DNA of 64,000 nt from NCBI GenBank assembly GCA_965194375.1, contig CBDAEL010000002.1; one strand, written 5' to 3'. Shown here in pieces: positions 8,907 to 16,826 of the stretch; positions within the stretch are counted from its first letter, which is position 1, and each line of letters opens with the position of its first letter. The notes under the pieces were generated by a model. That model was not told the origin of the DNA and made no database searches. It worked only from the letters and a program-made list of their open reading frames with translations. A program made the position numbers and the translations under genes. The stretch comes from Tabrizicola_A aquatica. Lineage in GTDB: Bacteria > Pseudomonadota > Alphaproteobacteria > Rhodobacterales > Rhodobacteraceae.

Positions 8907-8923
8907 ATGTAATACTATAACAT
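8907..8923. promoter_or_regulatory. Candidate Zur box
   Basis: ATGTAATACTATAACAT is a 17-bp near-palindrome (7 of 8 pairs match around the centre), AT-rich within a GC-rich genome, in the divergent znuA / zur-znuCB promoter region. Size, symmetry and ATGT..ACAT ends agree with alphaproteobacterial Zur operators. A single site here could repress both transcripts. Confidence 0.72.
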
Positions 8924-8937
8924 GTCAAGGCCCGAAG

Positions 8938-9459
8938 ATGCCCCATGATACCCCCCATGCTGAGGCCTGCCCCGGTTGTCAGACGCCGGATCTGGCCTTT
9001 GCCCAGCATGACCACGGTCACTGCAGCACCGACGCCTTGGCCCGGGCCGAGGCTTTGGCCGTGGCGCGCGGCGTGCGGCTGACCCCGGTGCGTCGCCGGG
9101 TTCTGGAAATCCTTCTGGAAGAGCACAAGGCGATGGGGGCCTATGACGTGCTGACACGGCTGGCCGCCGAAGGCTTTGGCAACCAGCCACCCGTCGCCTA
9201 TCGGGCGCTGGAGTTTCTGGAAGATCAAGGCTTTGCCCACCGCATCCGCCGCCTGAACGCCTTCACCGCCTGCATGCATCCGGGCGAAGATCACGCCCCC
9301 GCCTTCCTGATCTGCCGGGTCTGCGACACGGTGGCCGAAGCCCCCGCCGCCCCCGTCATGGCGGCACTGACAAAAGCCGCAACGCAATCCGGCTTTGTTA
9401 TCGAACGCGCCAACATCGAAGCGCTGGGGCTCTGCCCGGCCTGCGCGGGGACAGCATGA
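8938..9459 (+). CDS. zur: Zinc uptake regulator Zur (Fur family)
   Basis: 173-residue Fur-family repressor. Order: an N-terminal Cys/His-rich extension (ACPGCQTPDLAFAQHDHGHCS), winged helix (LTPVRRRVLEILLEEHKAMGAYDVL...PVAYRALEFLEDQGFAHRI), then the dimerisation/metal domain with CRVCDTV and the C-terminal CPACAG that form the structural Cys4 zinc site. Position next to znuCB and divergent from znuA identifies zinc rather than iron control. The stop overlaps znuC by 4 nt (ATGA), so regulator and ATPase are translationally coupled. Confidence 0.93.
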   Translation: MPHDTPHAEACPGCQTPDLAFAQHDHGHCSTDALARAEALAVARGVRLTPVRRRVLEILLEEHKAMGAYDVLTRLAAEGFGNQPPVAYRALEFLEDQGFAHRIRRLNAFTACMHPGEDHAPAFLICRVCDTVAEAPAAPVMAALTKAATQSGFVIERANIEALGLCPACAGTA

Positions 9460-10268
9460 CCGCAGCCCTGATCTCCCCACCCCTGATTTCTGCCGACCGC
9501 ATCTGCGTCCGCTTTGGCGGGGCCGAGGTCTTGCATGACGTCTCGCTCGCGATCCGCCCTGCTGAGATTGTCACCATTCTTGGCCCAAACGGCTCGGGCA
9601 AATCCACGCTGATCCGCGCGCTTTTGGGCATTGTCCCGCTGGCCCATGGGGCCGTCACCCGCGCACCCGGCCTGCGGCTGGGCTATGTCCCGCAAAAGCT
9701 CGCGGTGGATCGGACAATGCCCATGACGGTCCGGCGCTTCCTGTCGCTCCCGGTGCGGGTCAGCGATGCCGCCGCCGCCGAAGTTCTGGCCCGCGTCGGG
9801 GTCGAGGGCGTGGCTGACCGCCAGATGGCCGCCCTCTCCGGCGGTCAGTTCCAGCGCGTGCTTTTGGCGCGCGCCCTTCTCTCCGCCCCACAACTCCTCA
9901 TCCTTGATGAGCCGACCCAAGGCCTTGACCAGCCCGGCGAAGCGGCCTTCTACCGCCTGATAGAGGCTGTGCGGCAAGACACCGGCGCGGCCGTCCTGAT
10001 GGTCAGCCATGATCTGCATGTGGTCATGGCGGCGTCGGACCGGGTGATCTGCCTCAACGGCCATGTCTGCTGCGAAGGCACCCCGCGCGTGGTGTCGAAC
10101 GCCCCAGAATATCGGGCGCTTTTCGGCCTTGGCACCAAAGGCGCCTTGGCACTGTATCAGCATGACCACGATCATGATCATGACAACGGGCATGACCATG
10201 ACCACGGCCATGATCACGCGCATGACCACGCCCACCCCCACCGCCATGAGCATACCCATGCTGGATGA
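9456..10268 (+). CDS. znuC: Zinc ABC transporter ATP-binding protein ZnuC with His-rich tail
   Basis: 270 residues. Walker A GPNGSGKST at 43-51, signature LSGGQ near 127, Walker B LLILDEPT near 150, switch histidine in MVSHDLH. It energises zinc import through ZnuB. After a normal ATPase core the protein ends in a roughly 36-residue tail (from about 234) with 16 histidines, mostly HD/HA/HG dipeptides, probably a cytoplasmic zinc-binding appendage. The DNA coding for it (10160-10262) is a run of imperfect catgac-type hexamers and also contains the start codon of znuB. Confidence 0.94.
   Translation: MTAALISPPLISADRICVRFGGAEVLHDVSLAIRPAEIVTILGPNGSGKSTLIRALLGIVPLAHGAVTRAPGLRLGYVPQKLAVDRTMPMTVRRFLSLPVRVSDAAAAEVLARVGVEGVADRQMAALSGGQFQRVLLARALLSAPQLLILDEPTQGLDQPGEAAFYRLIEAVRQDTGAAVLMVSHDLHVVMAASDRVICLNGHVCCEGTPRVVSNAPEYRALFGLGTKGALALYQHDHDHDHDNGHDHDHGHDHAHDHAHPHRHEHTHAG
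10160..10262 (+). repeat. Short degenerate hexamer repeat encoding the ZnuC His tail
   Basis: Imperfect catgac/catgat/cacgcc-type units repeat through this stretch. They encode alternating His and Asp/Ala/Gly at the end of ZnuC and contain several ATG triplets, two of which (10246 and 10258) are in the znuB frame. Such an array can change length by slippage, which would alter the His count. Confidence 0.6.
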
Positions 10269-11049
10269 TTTCACCACCCGCGCGCTTTTGGCCGGGCTTG
10301 GCGTGGCGCTGGCCGCCGGGCCCTTGGGCAGTTTCGTTGTCTGGCGGCGCATGGCCTATTTCGGCGATGCGACCTCACATGCCGCCATCCTCGGCGTGGC
10401 CTTGGCGCTGGCCTTTCAACTGCCGCTGACAGTCGGGGTCCTGACCGTATCGCTCGCCATGGCGATGACCGTCTCCACACTCGCGGCCAAGGGCTGGGCG
10501 ATGGACACCACGCTCGGCGTGCTCGCCCATTCGGCGCTGGCCTTTGGCCTTGTGGCCATCTCTTTTGTCCCCGGCGTGCGGACCGATCTTTCGGCCTATC
10601 TCTTCGGCGATATCCTTGTCGTCTCGCGCACCGACCTTGCCCTGATCTGGGGCGGGGCGGCGGTCGTGCTCGCACTCCTTGTCTGGCGCTGGCAGGCGCT
10701 TCTGACCTCCACCCTCTCCGAAGAACTCGCCCACGCCGCAGGCCTCAACCCCGACCGGGAGCGTTTGGTGCTGACGGTGGCCCTTGCCGTGGTGGTCGCC
10801 GTCTCGCTCAAGGTGGTTGGCGCGCTGTTGATCGCCGCCATGCTCATCATCCCCGCCGCCGCCGCCCGCGCGCTGGCCCGCACCCCCGAGGCGATGGCGG
10901 TCCTCGCCGTGGCCATCGGCGGGCTTGCCGCCTTTGCCGGGCTGCAAATGTCCTTGTGGCAAGACACCGATGCAGGTCCGTCGATCGTGGCCGCAGCGGC
11001 GGTGATCTTTGCGCTCTCGGTGCTGATCGGCCAGATGCGGAAAGGCTAA
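10258..11049 (+). CDS. znuB: Zinc ABC transporter permease ZnuB
   Basis: 263 residues, eight or so transmembrane helices, of the ABC-3 metal permease family. It begins MLDDFTTRALLAGLGVALAAGPLG, with the conserved WRRMAYFGDATSHAAILG cytoplasmic loop that contacts the ATPase and the LLIAAMLIIPAAAARAL segment near the C-terminus. Start 10258 overlaps znuC by 11 nt; an in-frame ATG at 10246 (23-nt overlap) is the alternative, and neither has a convincing Shine-Dalgarno, consistent with coupled translation from znuC. Completes zur-znuC-znuB. Confidence 0.93.
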   Translation: MLDDFTTRALLAGLGVALAAGPLGSFVVWRRMAYFGDATSHAAILGVALALAFQLPLTVGVLTVSLAMAMTVSTLAAKGWAMDTTLGVLAHSALAFGLVAISFVPGVRTDLSAYLFGDILVVSRTDLALIWGGAAVVLALLVWRWQALLTSTLSEELAHAAGLNPDRERLVLTVALAVVVAVSLKVVGALLIAAMLIIPAAAARALARTPEAMAVLAVAIGGLAAFAGLQMSLWQDTDAGPSIVAAAAVIFALSVLIGQMRKG

Positions 11050-11112
11050 GGCACCGGGGTTGAGGAAATGCGGCCAAGGCCCTAGCCTGTGTCCTCAGCC
11101 CGGAAAGCCGCC

Positions 11113-11466
11113 ATGCCCGTCACCAGCTTGCCCAAACCGCCCTATTACGTCGTCACCTTTTCCAGCCAACGCACCGAGGGCGACCACGGCTATGCCGCGA
11201 TGGCCGATGAGATGGTCGCCATGGCTGAAATTCAGCCCGGCTATCTTGGCCATGAAAGCGCGCGCGGGGCGGATGGCTTTGGCATCACCAATTCCTATTG
11301 GACCGACGAGGCCGCCATCCGCGCCTGGAAGGCCAAGGTTGACCATCTCGACGCCCAGCGGCGCGGGCGGGTGGAGTGGTATGTGACTTATGCTGTGCGC
11401 GTGGCAAAGGTCGAACGCGCCTATTCCTTTTCCACCGAACACGGCCGCGCAACCTGCTCGCATTGA
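11113..11466 (+). CDS. Antibiotic biosynthesis monooxygenase (ABM) domain protein
   Basis: 117 residues with a ferredoxin-like ABM fold: YYVVTFSSQRT.GDHGYAAMADEMVAMAEIQPGYLGHESAR and GFGITNSYWTDEAAIRAWKAKVDHLDAQRRGR. The Pxx GYLG and W..D..A...WK..  pattern is that of the small dimeric ABM family seen as monooxygenases or heme/aldehyde-handling proteins; the role here is not known. ATG 11113 has GGAAAG 5 nt upstream, better than a GTG at 11089. It lies 121 nt before the FAD/GcvT oxidoreductase and may be co-regulated with it. Confidence 0.8.
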   Translation: MPVTSLPKPPYYVVTFSSQRTEGDHGYAAMADEMVAMAEIQPGYLGHESARGADGFGITNSYWTDEAAIRAWKAKVDHLDAQRRGRVEWYVTYAVRVAKVERAYSFSTEHGRATCSH

Positions 11467-11587
11467 AAATGCCGCTTTTCGCCGCCCATGTCGTTTTTCG
11501 CTGTTAGGTGTCGGGCCTTCTTGCCCATTTTCCCTGACTTCGGGCAGATAGGGGCAAACGCCCATTCAGACCATTCGGAGTCTCCCC

Positions 11588-14086
11588 ATGAAAACCCATG
11601 TCAAAGCCCTTGTCGTTGGCGGCGGTGCGGTTGGCACCGGCATTGCCTATCACCTCGCCAAGGCGGGTTGGGATACGATGCTGGTCGAACGTGACGAGCT
11701 GACCGCAGGCTCCACATGGCATGCGGCGGGCCTTCTGCCGCTCTTCAACATGTCCTACGCCACGACCCATATCCACAAATACTCGGTGGATTTCTACAAA
11801 GGGCTCGAGGCGGAAACCGGCCTCAACGCCGGGTTTGCCGTGGTCGGCAACCTGCGCATGGCCCAGCGTCAGGAACGCATGGATGAATACATGCTCTATT
11901 CCTCGGTCGCCGAAACCGCCGGGGTCTATCACGAGTTTCTGACCCCGAAAGAGATCAAGGACCGCTGGCCCTTGGTGCGGACCGAAGACCTTGTCGGCGC
12001 GCTTTACCACCCGCAGGACGGCTACATTAACCCCGCCGACGTGACCCAAGCCATGGCCAAGGGCGCGCGTCAGCACGGCGCGACGATTGAACGCAAGATT
12101 CAGGTCAACGGCTATCGCTGGGCCGGTTCGGAATGGATCGTCTCGGTCACCCGGATGGAAGACAAGGGCGGCATGCTGGTGCCGACCGAGGAAACCTATG
12201 ACATCCACGCCGAACATGTCGTCACCGCCACCGGCAACCACGCACAGCGCACGGCGAAACTTCTGGGCATCAAGATCCCGGCCATCCCGGTCGAACACCA
12301 GTACATTGTGACCGAACCCGATCCGATGCTGCAGGCCTATCGCAAGTCGAACCCCGAGCACCCGGTTCTGCGCGACGCCGACGCCAAATGGTATGTCCGC
12401 GAAGAGCGCGGCGGCTGGATCCTTGGCCCCTATGAATACGGCGCCCCGGCGCGGTTCGAATATGCCGTCCCCGACAGCTTCCGCGCCGACCTCTTCCCCT
12501 TGGATCTGGAACGGATCGAGGCGGAATACATGTCGATGATCCACCGCCTGCCCTCGTCGGAAACCGTGGGTCTGAAGGACGATTTCAACGGCCCGATCTG
12601 CTATACCCCCGACGGCAACCCGCTGGTCGGCCCGGTCCCCGGCCTGCGCAACATGTGGATCGCGGAAGGCTTCTCCTTCGGCATCACCGCCGCTGGCGGC
12701 ACCGGCTATTACCTCGCCCAGATGATGGTGCAGGGCGAGGCCGAGATCGACATGGCCTCACTCGACCCCAAGCGCTACGGCAATTGGATGACCACCGAAT
12801 ACGCCGCCCGCAAGAACGAGGAATGCTACAACCACGTCTTCATCCTGCACCACCCGGACGAAGAGCGCGAGGCTTGCCGCCCGCTCCGCACCGCCCCCGC
12901 CTATGAGCGTCAGCTGAAGATGGGCGCGCAGATGGGTCAGGTGAACGGCTGGGAACGCCCGAACTATTATGGTCCGGTCGATGCCCCTGCGTCGTTCGAC
13001 CATGACAGCCGCAGTTTCCGCCGTGGCGCATGGTGGCCCTATGCCGTCGAAGAAGCCAAAGCCGTGCGCAACACGGTGGGCATCATCGACGCCGCCGCCT
13101 TCACCAAGCACCTCGTGCGCGGCCCCGGCGCGACCGCCTTCCTTGACCACTTCACCTGCAACAAACTGCCGAACGTGGGCCGCATCAACCTGACCTACGC
13201 GCTCACCAACCACGGCACCACCCGCACCGAATACACCATCGTGCGGCTGAAAGAGCATGAGTATTACCTCATCTCGGCAGGCGCATGGACAGCCTATGAC
13301 GCTGATTTCCTGATGAAATCGGCCGAGGACTTCATGGCAGCAGGTGGCGGCCATATCGACATCCACGACATCACCACCCAGTGGGGCGTCTATGCGCTGG
13401 CCGGCCCGAACAGCCGCGCGCTCCTCAATGACATCGTCAAAGACGCCGATCCGGCTACGGTTCTGTCGAACAAGCGCTTCCCGTGGCTCTCCTACCGCGA
13501 CATCGAACTTGGCATGTGCCCGGTCCGCGCCGTGCGCGTGGCCTATACGGGCGAACTTGGCTGGGAACTCCACTACCCGATCGAATTCGGCCGCTACCTG
13601 TGGGACCTGATCTGGTCGGTCGGCGAAAAGCACGGGCTGAAGGGCGTTGGCGCACGGGCGCAAAACTGGCTGCGTCAGGAAAAATCCTACCGCGCCTTCG
13701 GCAACGAGTTGGGCCGCGATGCGACCCCGCTTGAAGCCGACCTGCCGCGCTTTGTTGATCTGTCCAAGGACTTCAACGGCAAGGCCAAGATGGTCGAAAC
13801 CGGCGTCCGCTCCAAGTGCTGCACGCTTCTGATCGACGGCCCGTCGGATGCCGATCCGTGGGGCAAAGAGGCGCTTTTGTTGAACGGCGAAAAGGTCGGT
13901 CGTCTGACCTCGGGCGGCTATTCGGTGGCCTTCGGCAAGCAAATCGGCATGGGTTACGTTCGCCCCGAACTTGCCGTGCCGGGCACCAAGCTCAAGGTCA
14001 AGATGCTGCGTCAGGAATGGGACGCGGTGGTGGTCGAAGACAGCCCGTTTGACCCGACGAACGCCCGCATCCGCATCGACGGGTAA
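11588..14086 (+). CDS. FAD-dependent oxidoreductase / GcvT fusion (dimethylglycine or sarcosine dehydrogenase-like)
   Basis: 832 residues. Domains: FAD Rossmann fold (VVGGGAVGTGIAYHL, residues 8-22), GSTWHAAGL (residues about 38-46, with the histidine that carries covalent FAD in dimethylglycine dehydrogenases), DAO domain to about 370, the FAO_M linker (GPVDAPASFDHDSRSFRRG) around 440-480, then the folate-binding aminomethyltransferase domains GCV_T (about 480-720) and GCV_T_C (to the end). Family members oxidatively demethylate N-methylated amines such as dimethylglycine or sarcosine and pass formaldehyde to tetrahydrofolate. The substrate cannot be chosen from sequence alone. Single gene followed by two strong hairpins. 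Confidence 0.88.
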   Translation: MKTHVKALVVGGGAVGTGIAYHLAKAGWDTMLVERDELTAGSTWHAAGLLPLFNMSYATTHIHKYSVDFYKGLEAETGLNAGFAVVGNLRMAQRQERMDEYMLYSSVAETAGVYHEFLTPKEIKDRWPLVRTEDLVGALYHPQDGYINPADVTQAMAKGARQHGATIERKIQVNGYRWAGSEWIVSVTRMEDKGGMLVPTEETYDIHAEHVVTATGNHAQRTAKLLGIKIPAIPVEHQYIVTEPDPMLQAYRKSNPEHPVLRDADAKWYVREERGGWILGPYEYGAPARFEYAVPDSFRADLFPLDLERIEAEYMSMIHRLPSSETVGLKDDFNGPICYTPDGNPLVGPVPGLRNMWIAEGFSFGITAAGGTGYYLAQMMVQGEAEIDMASLDPKRYGNWMTTEYAARKNEECYNHVFILHHPDEEREACRPLRTAPAYERQLKMGAQMGQVNGWERPNYYGPVDAPASFDHDSRSFRRGAWWPYAVEEAKAVRNTVGIIDAAAFTKHLVRGPGATAFLDHFTCNKLPNVGRINLTYALTNHGTTRTEYTIVRLKEHEYYLISAGAWTAYDADFLMKSAEDFMAAGGGHIDIHDITTQWGVYALAGPNSRALLNDIVKDADPATVLSNKRFPWLSYRDIELGMCPVRAVRVAYTGELGWELHYPIEFGRYLWDLIWSVGEKHGLKGVGARAQNWLRQEKSYRAFGNELGRDATPLEADLPRFVDLSKDFNGKAKMVETGVRSKCCTLLIDGPSDADPWGKEALLLNGEKVGRLTSGGYSVAFGKQIGMGYVRPELAVPGTKLKVKMLRQEWDAVVVEDSPFDPTNARIRIDG

Positions 14087-14097
14087 GGTGCGCCCGG

Positions 14098-14122
14098 ACG
14101 GGCTTCCAGTGGAAGCCCGTCA
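14098..14122. terminator. Hairpin downstream of FAD/GcvT gene
   Basis: gacgggcttcc and ggaagcccgtc form an 11-bp perfect stem with a 3-nt loop (agt), starting 12 nt after the stop at 14086. No long T-run follows, so it may be a processing or first-stage terminator hairpin. Confidence 0.6.
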
Positions 14123-14160
14123 GCACCGAACGCCCCCGCAATTTTCTTCACAGAAAATTG

Positions 14161-14190
14161 GGCCGCCCCTTCGGGCGGCCTTTTCCTTTA
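14161..14190 (+). terminator. Rho-independent terminator between convergent genes
   Basis: ggccgcccc-tt-cgggcggcc forms a GC-rich stem followed by ttttcctttaa. It lies between the plus-strand FAD/GcvT gene and the minus-strand GH25 gene. An adjacent AT-rich hairpin (14142-14157, attttcttcacagaaaat) sits just upstream. Confidence 0.75.
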
Positions 14191-14194
14191 AAAC

Positions 14195-14986
14195 CTAAGG
14201 CACCACCCGCCGCGCCAACCACTCGGCCCAATCCTCCCGGCTGCCGTCAAAGGCGTTGATGTCAATCTCACCCTTCATCCCCGGCACAAGGCCGGTTGAG
14301 GTGTATTGCCAGAACCGCCAATGCTGCCCCGGATAGCGGTCTGACGGGTGCGCGGCGACCGACCGCAGCCAGAAATCCACGCCCTTCAGCCGCCACATCT
14401 CATTGTCCTCATAGAAATCGACCGTCGTATAAAGGATCGGCGCGGTGCCGTAATGGTCGGTCATCAGCGCCACGATCTTGGCCGCATCGCGGCGGATCAC
14501 CGACGCCTCACGCCGAATGGTGCAGGTGGGGGAGGTCGGGGTCCATTCCATGTCCAAGACCGGCGGCAAACTGCCCGCCACGCGCGGCACATGGCGGAAG
14601 AACCAGCGCGCCTGCTCTTCCGGAGCCCGGCAGTGATAGTAGAAATGATAGGCCCCGCGCTTCACCCCGGCCCGTCCCGCCCCGCGCCAATGATCCTTGA
14701 ACATCGGGTCCAAAAGATCCCCGCCTTCGGTGGCTTTGATGAAGGCAAAGTTCACCCCATTGGCCCGCGCCACCTCCCAATCGACCGTGGTTTGGAAGCG
14801 CGACACATCCACCCCATGCACCGGGTGCTGCGCGGGATCTTGGCCCGCCCAAGGGTGCGGGTCCGTGTCGGAAAAGTTGGGCCATGTCACCTCCACCGGC
14901 GGGGCGGTGGCGGGTTGGTCCGGCGCACGCGCGGGGCCACAGGCGGTCAGCGCAAGGAAAAGGATCAAGAAAATACCTTGTTTCAT
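14195..14986 (-). CDS. GH25 lysozyme-like lipoprotein
   Basis: 263 residues. A lipoprotein signal with lipobox LTAC places the acylated cysteine at residue 16; a Pro/Ala-rich linker follows. The catalytic domain is glycoside hydrolase family 25 (Chalaropsis-type muramidase): GVDVSRFQ with Asp60, DWEVARANGVNFAFIKATEG, GAYHFYYH, and PPVLDMEW with Asp145 and Glu147 as the probable catalytic pair, then WLRSVAAH and WRFWQYTSTG. It probably cleaves peptidoglycan from the outer membrane or periplasmic face. No immunity or secretion partner is adjacent, so cell-wall remodelling is more likely than competition. Confidence 0.9.
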   Translation of the reverse strand: MKQGIFLILFLALTACGPARAPDQPATAPPVEVTWPNFSDTDPHPWAGQDPAQHPVHGVDVSRFQTTVDWEVARANGVNFAFIKATEGGDLLDPMFKDHWRGAGRAGVKRGAYHFYYHCRAPEEQARWFFRHVPRVAGSLPPVLDMEWTPTSPTCTIRREASVIRRDAAKIVALMTDHYGTAPILYTTVDFYEDNEMWRLKGVDFWLRSVAAHPSDRYPGQHWRFWQYTSTGLVPGMKGEIDINAFDGSREDWAEWLARRVVP

Positions 14987-15108
14987 CCCCCCATCCTGCC
15001 CCGGTCGCGGTGTTTTGTCACCGGGGAAGGGGAAACGGGCGTGAAATCCGCCTATGCGGCACGGGTGACGACGTCATGCTGCGCGGGCAGGGGCGTGATC
15101 TCGATCAG

Positions 15109-15759
15109 CTACACGCGCGCATGCGCATGGGAATGCCGCACAACCAGCAAAAGGTTGTTGGCGGGCATCGGCAAAACGTCACAAGACAACCCGGCCTTGC
15201 CCAATTGCCCCATAACCCACTCCAAATCTTTATACCCAATCGCCGGATCCTGCGCCCGCAAGCTGGCGTCAAAGGCGGCATCGCCCGGGCTGGTGGCCAT
15301 ACCATCCCGCAAGAACGGCCCGTAAAGGCAGGCCGTGCCCCCGGGCACAAGCGCCGCACCCAGTTCGGCCAAAAGCGTGGCAGCGGCAGGTTCTGGGATC
15401 AGATGCAGAAGGTTGACCAAAAGCACAGCATCCCACGCCCCCAACCGCGCCGCCCAACCCGCCTCGGTCGCATCCAGATGGATCGGGGGTTGAATGGCCG
15501 CATCGGTGGTGGCCGACCACGCAAGGATCGAGGCGAAATTGGCAGGCTCCACCTCCGTCGGCTGCCAGAGCAGCCCCAAAGGCCCTGCCATATGCGCCGC
15601 ATGCAGCCCCGAACCAGAGGCAATCTCCAACAGCCGCCCCCTCAGGACCAGCCCTTGCAGCGCCCGCAAAATCGGCTCGCCATTGCGCGCCGCCGACGGC
15701 ACCATGCGCCGCCCATCGGCCAGCACTTCGGCCCCGGTATCCGGCAGTTTCAACGTCAT
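15109..15759 (-). CDS. DUF938 family SAM-dependent methyltransferase-like protein
   Basis: 216 residues. Opens RRMVPSAARNGEPILRAL and has LLEIASGSGLHAAHMAGPL, the degenerate SAM-binding motif I of DUF938, then AVLLVNLLHLIPEPAAATLL and GGTACLYGPF. No substrate is known for the family. Its start overlaps the stop of the upstream DAO oxidoreductase by 4 nt, giving a minus-strand run aldo/keto reductase - oxidoreductase - DUF938. Confidence 0.86.
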   Translation of the reverse strand: MTLKLPDTGAEVLADGRRMVPSAARNGEPILRALQGLVLRGRLLEIASGSGLHAAHMAGPLGLLWQPTEVEPANFASILAWSATTDAAIQPPIHLDATEAGWAARLGAWDAVLLVNLLHLIPEPAAATLLAELGAALVPGGTACLYGPFLRDGMATSPGDAAFDASLRAQDPAIGYKDLEWVMGQLGKAGLSCDVLPMPANNLLLVVRHSHAHARV

Positions 15760-16826
15760 CCGAACCGGGCGGGCGACAGGCTGGCGATCAGCTCGGCTGA
15801 CAGATCAGATGCCCGCCCGCCGATCAGATCAGCCGCCAATTGGCTGGCCGCCGGGCAGGATTGAAACCCATAGCCGCCTTGCCCCGCCACCCAAAAGAAC
15901 GACGGCTCCCGCACATCCTGCCCAATGACCAGCGACCGATCCGGCGAAAAGGTGCGTAAACCCGCCCAGTTGGAAATCAACCGCGTCACGGGTTCGGTGA
16001 CAAACTCCTCATACCGCGCCAAGCCCTCGGCCAGCACCATATCATCGGCCCAAGCGTCATGCGGCTCCATCGGATGCTCTTCGGCAGGCGACACGATCAA
16101 GGCCCCGGCGTCGGGCTTGGCATACCACAACTCACCCACGCCAAACATCATCGGCCAGCCCGAGATGTCATGTCCGCCGGGCGCCGGAATGCGCGCCATC
16201 GACCGACGATACGGCTGAAAGCCCAAAGGCTGCACCCCGGCCATCGCTGCAATCTGATCGACCCAAGCCCCGGCGGCATTGACCAAAACCCGCCCTTCAT
16301 AGGTCCCCACACCCGTGGTCACCGCCCAGCCCGTCGCTGTCTTGGCAATCGCGGTCACGCGGGCATCGGTGACAATCTCACCCCCATTGCCCCGCGCCTC
16401 ACGGGCAAAGTTCTGCAACAAGAGATCGGTGTCGATATCCCAGGCATGATCGCCAAAAGCCGCCTCAACAATGCTGTCATTCAGGATCGGCACCATCGCG
16501 CGGGCCTCATCCATGCTGATCGGGTCCAGATCCATATCCGCCGCCTCTTCGGCCAGCGCCGCCGTCTCACCCTCCCGCGCCAAGATCATCAGCCCGCGCT
16601 TCGACAGCACCTTGTCCTGCGACCGAAAGTAATCCCCGGACGCCACCGACAGCCCCACCACAGGCTTCAGCCCATAGTTCGGCTCATAAAGCGCCGCCGA
16701 CCGGCCCGAGGCGTGATGCGCCAGATGCGGCTCGGCCTCCAGCACCGTGACGCGGCCCAGATGCGACATGCGGGCGGCGGCGGAAATCCCCGCAATCCCC
16801 CCGCCGATGATGAGAAAATCGGTCAT
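15756..16826 (-). CDS. FAD-dependent oxidoreductase (DAO family)
   Basis: 356 residues. N-terminal dinucleotide-binding motif IIGGGIAGISAAARMS (residues 5-20), then ASGRSAALYEPNYG, AAGAWVDQIAAMAG and the C-terminal WVAGQGGYGFQSCPAASQLAADLI flavin-contact segment. This is the glycine oxidase / D-amino acid oxidase / sarcosine oxidase superfamily; single-chain, cytoplasmic, no GcvT domain. The substrate is not identifiable. 4-nt overlaps with both neighbours show an operon with the aldo/keto reductase and DUF938 genes. Confidence 0.85.
   Translation of the reverse strand: MTDFLIIGGGIAGISAAARMSHLGRVTVLEAEPHLAHHASGRSAALYEPNYGLKPVVGLSVASGDYFRSQDKVLSKRGLMILAREGETAALAEEAADMDLDPISMDEARAMVPILNDSIVEAAFGDHAWDIDTDLLLQNFAREARGNGGEIVTDARVTAIAKTATGWAVTTGVGTYEGRVLVNAAGAWVDQIAAMAGVQPLGFQPYRRSMARIPAPGGHDISGWPMMFGVGELWYAKPDAGALIVSPAEEHPMEPHDAWADDMVLAEGLARYEEFVTEPVTRLISNWAGLRTFSPDRSLVIGQDVREPSFFWVAGQGGYGFQSCPAASQLAADLIGGRASDLSAELIASLSPARFG

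Noticed and set aside
14195..14986. GH25 protein as a toxin effector
   Set aside because: It has a lipoprotein signal and no adjacent immunity gene or secretion-system component; housekeeping wall remodelling is simpler.
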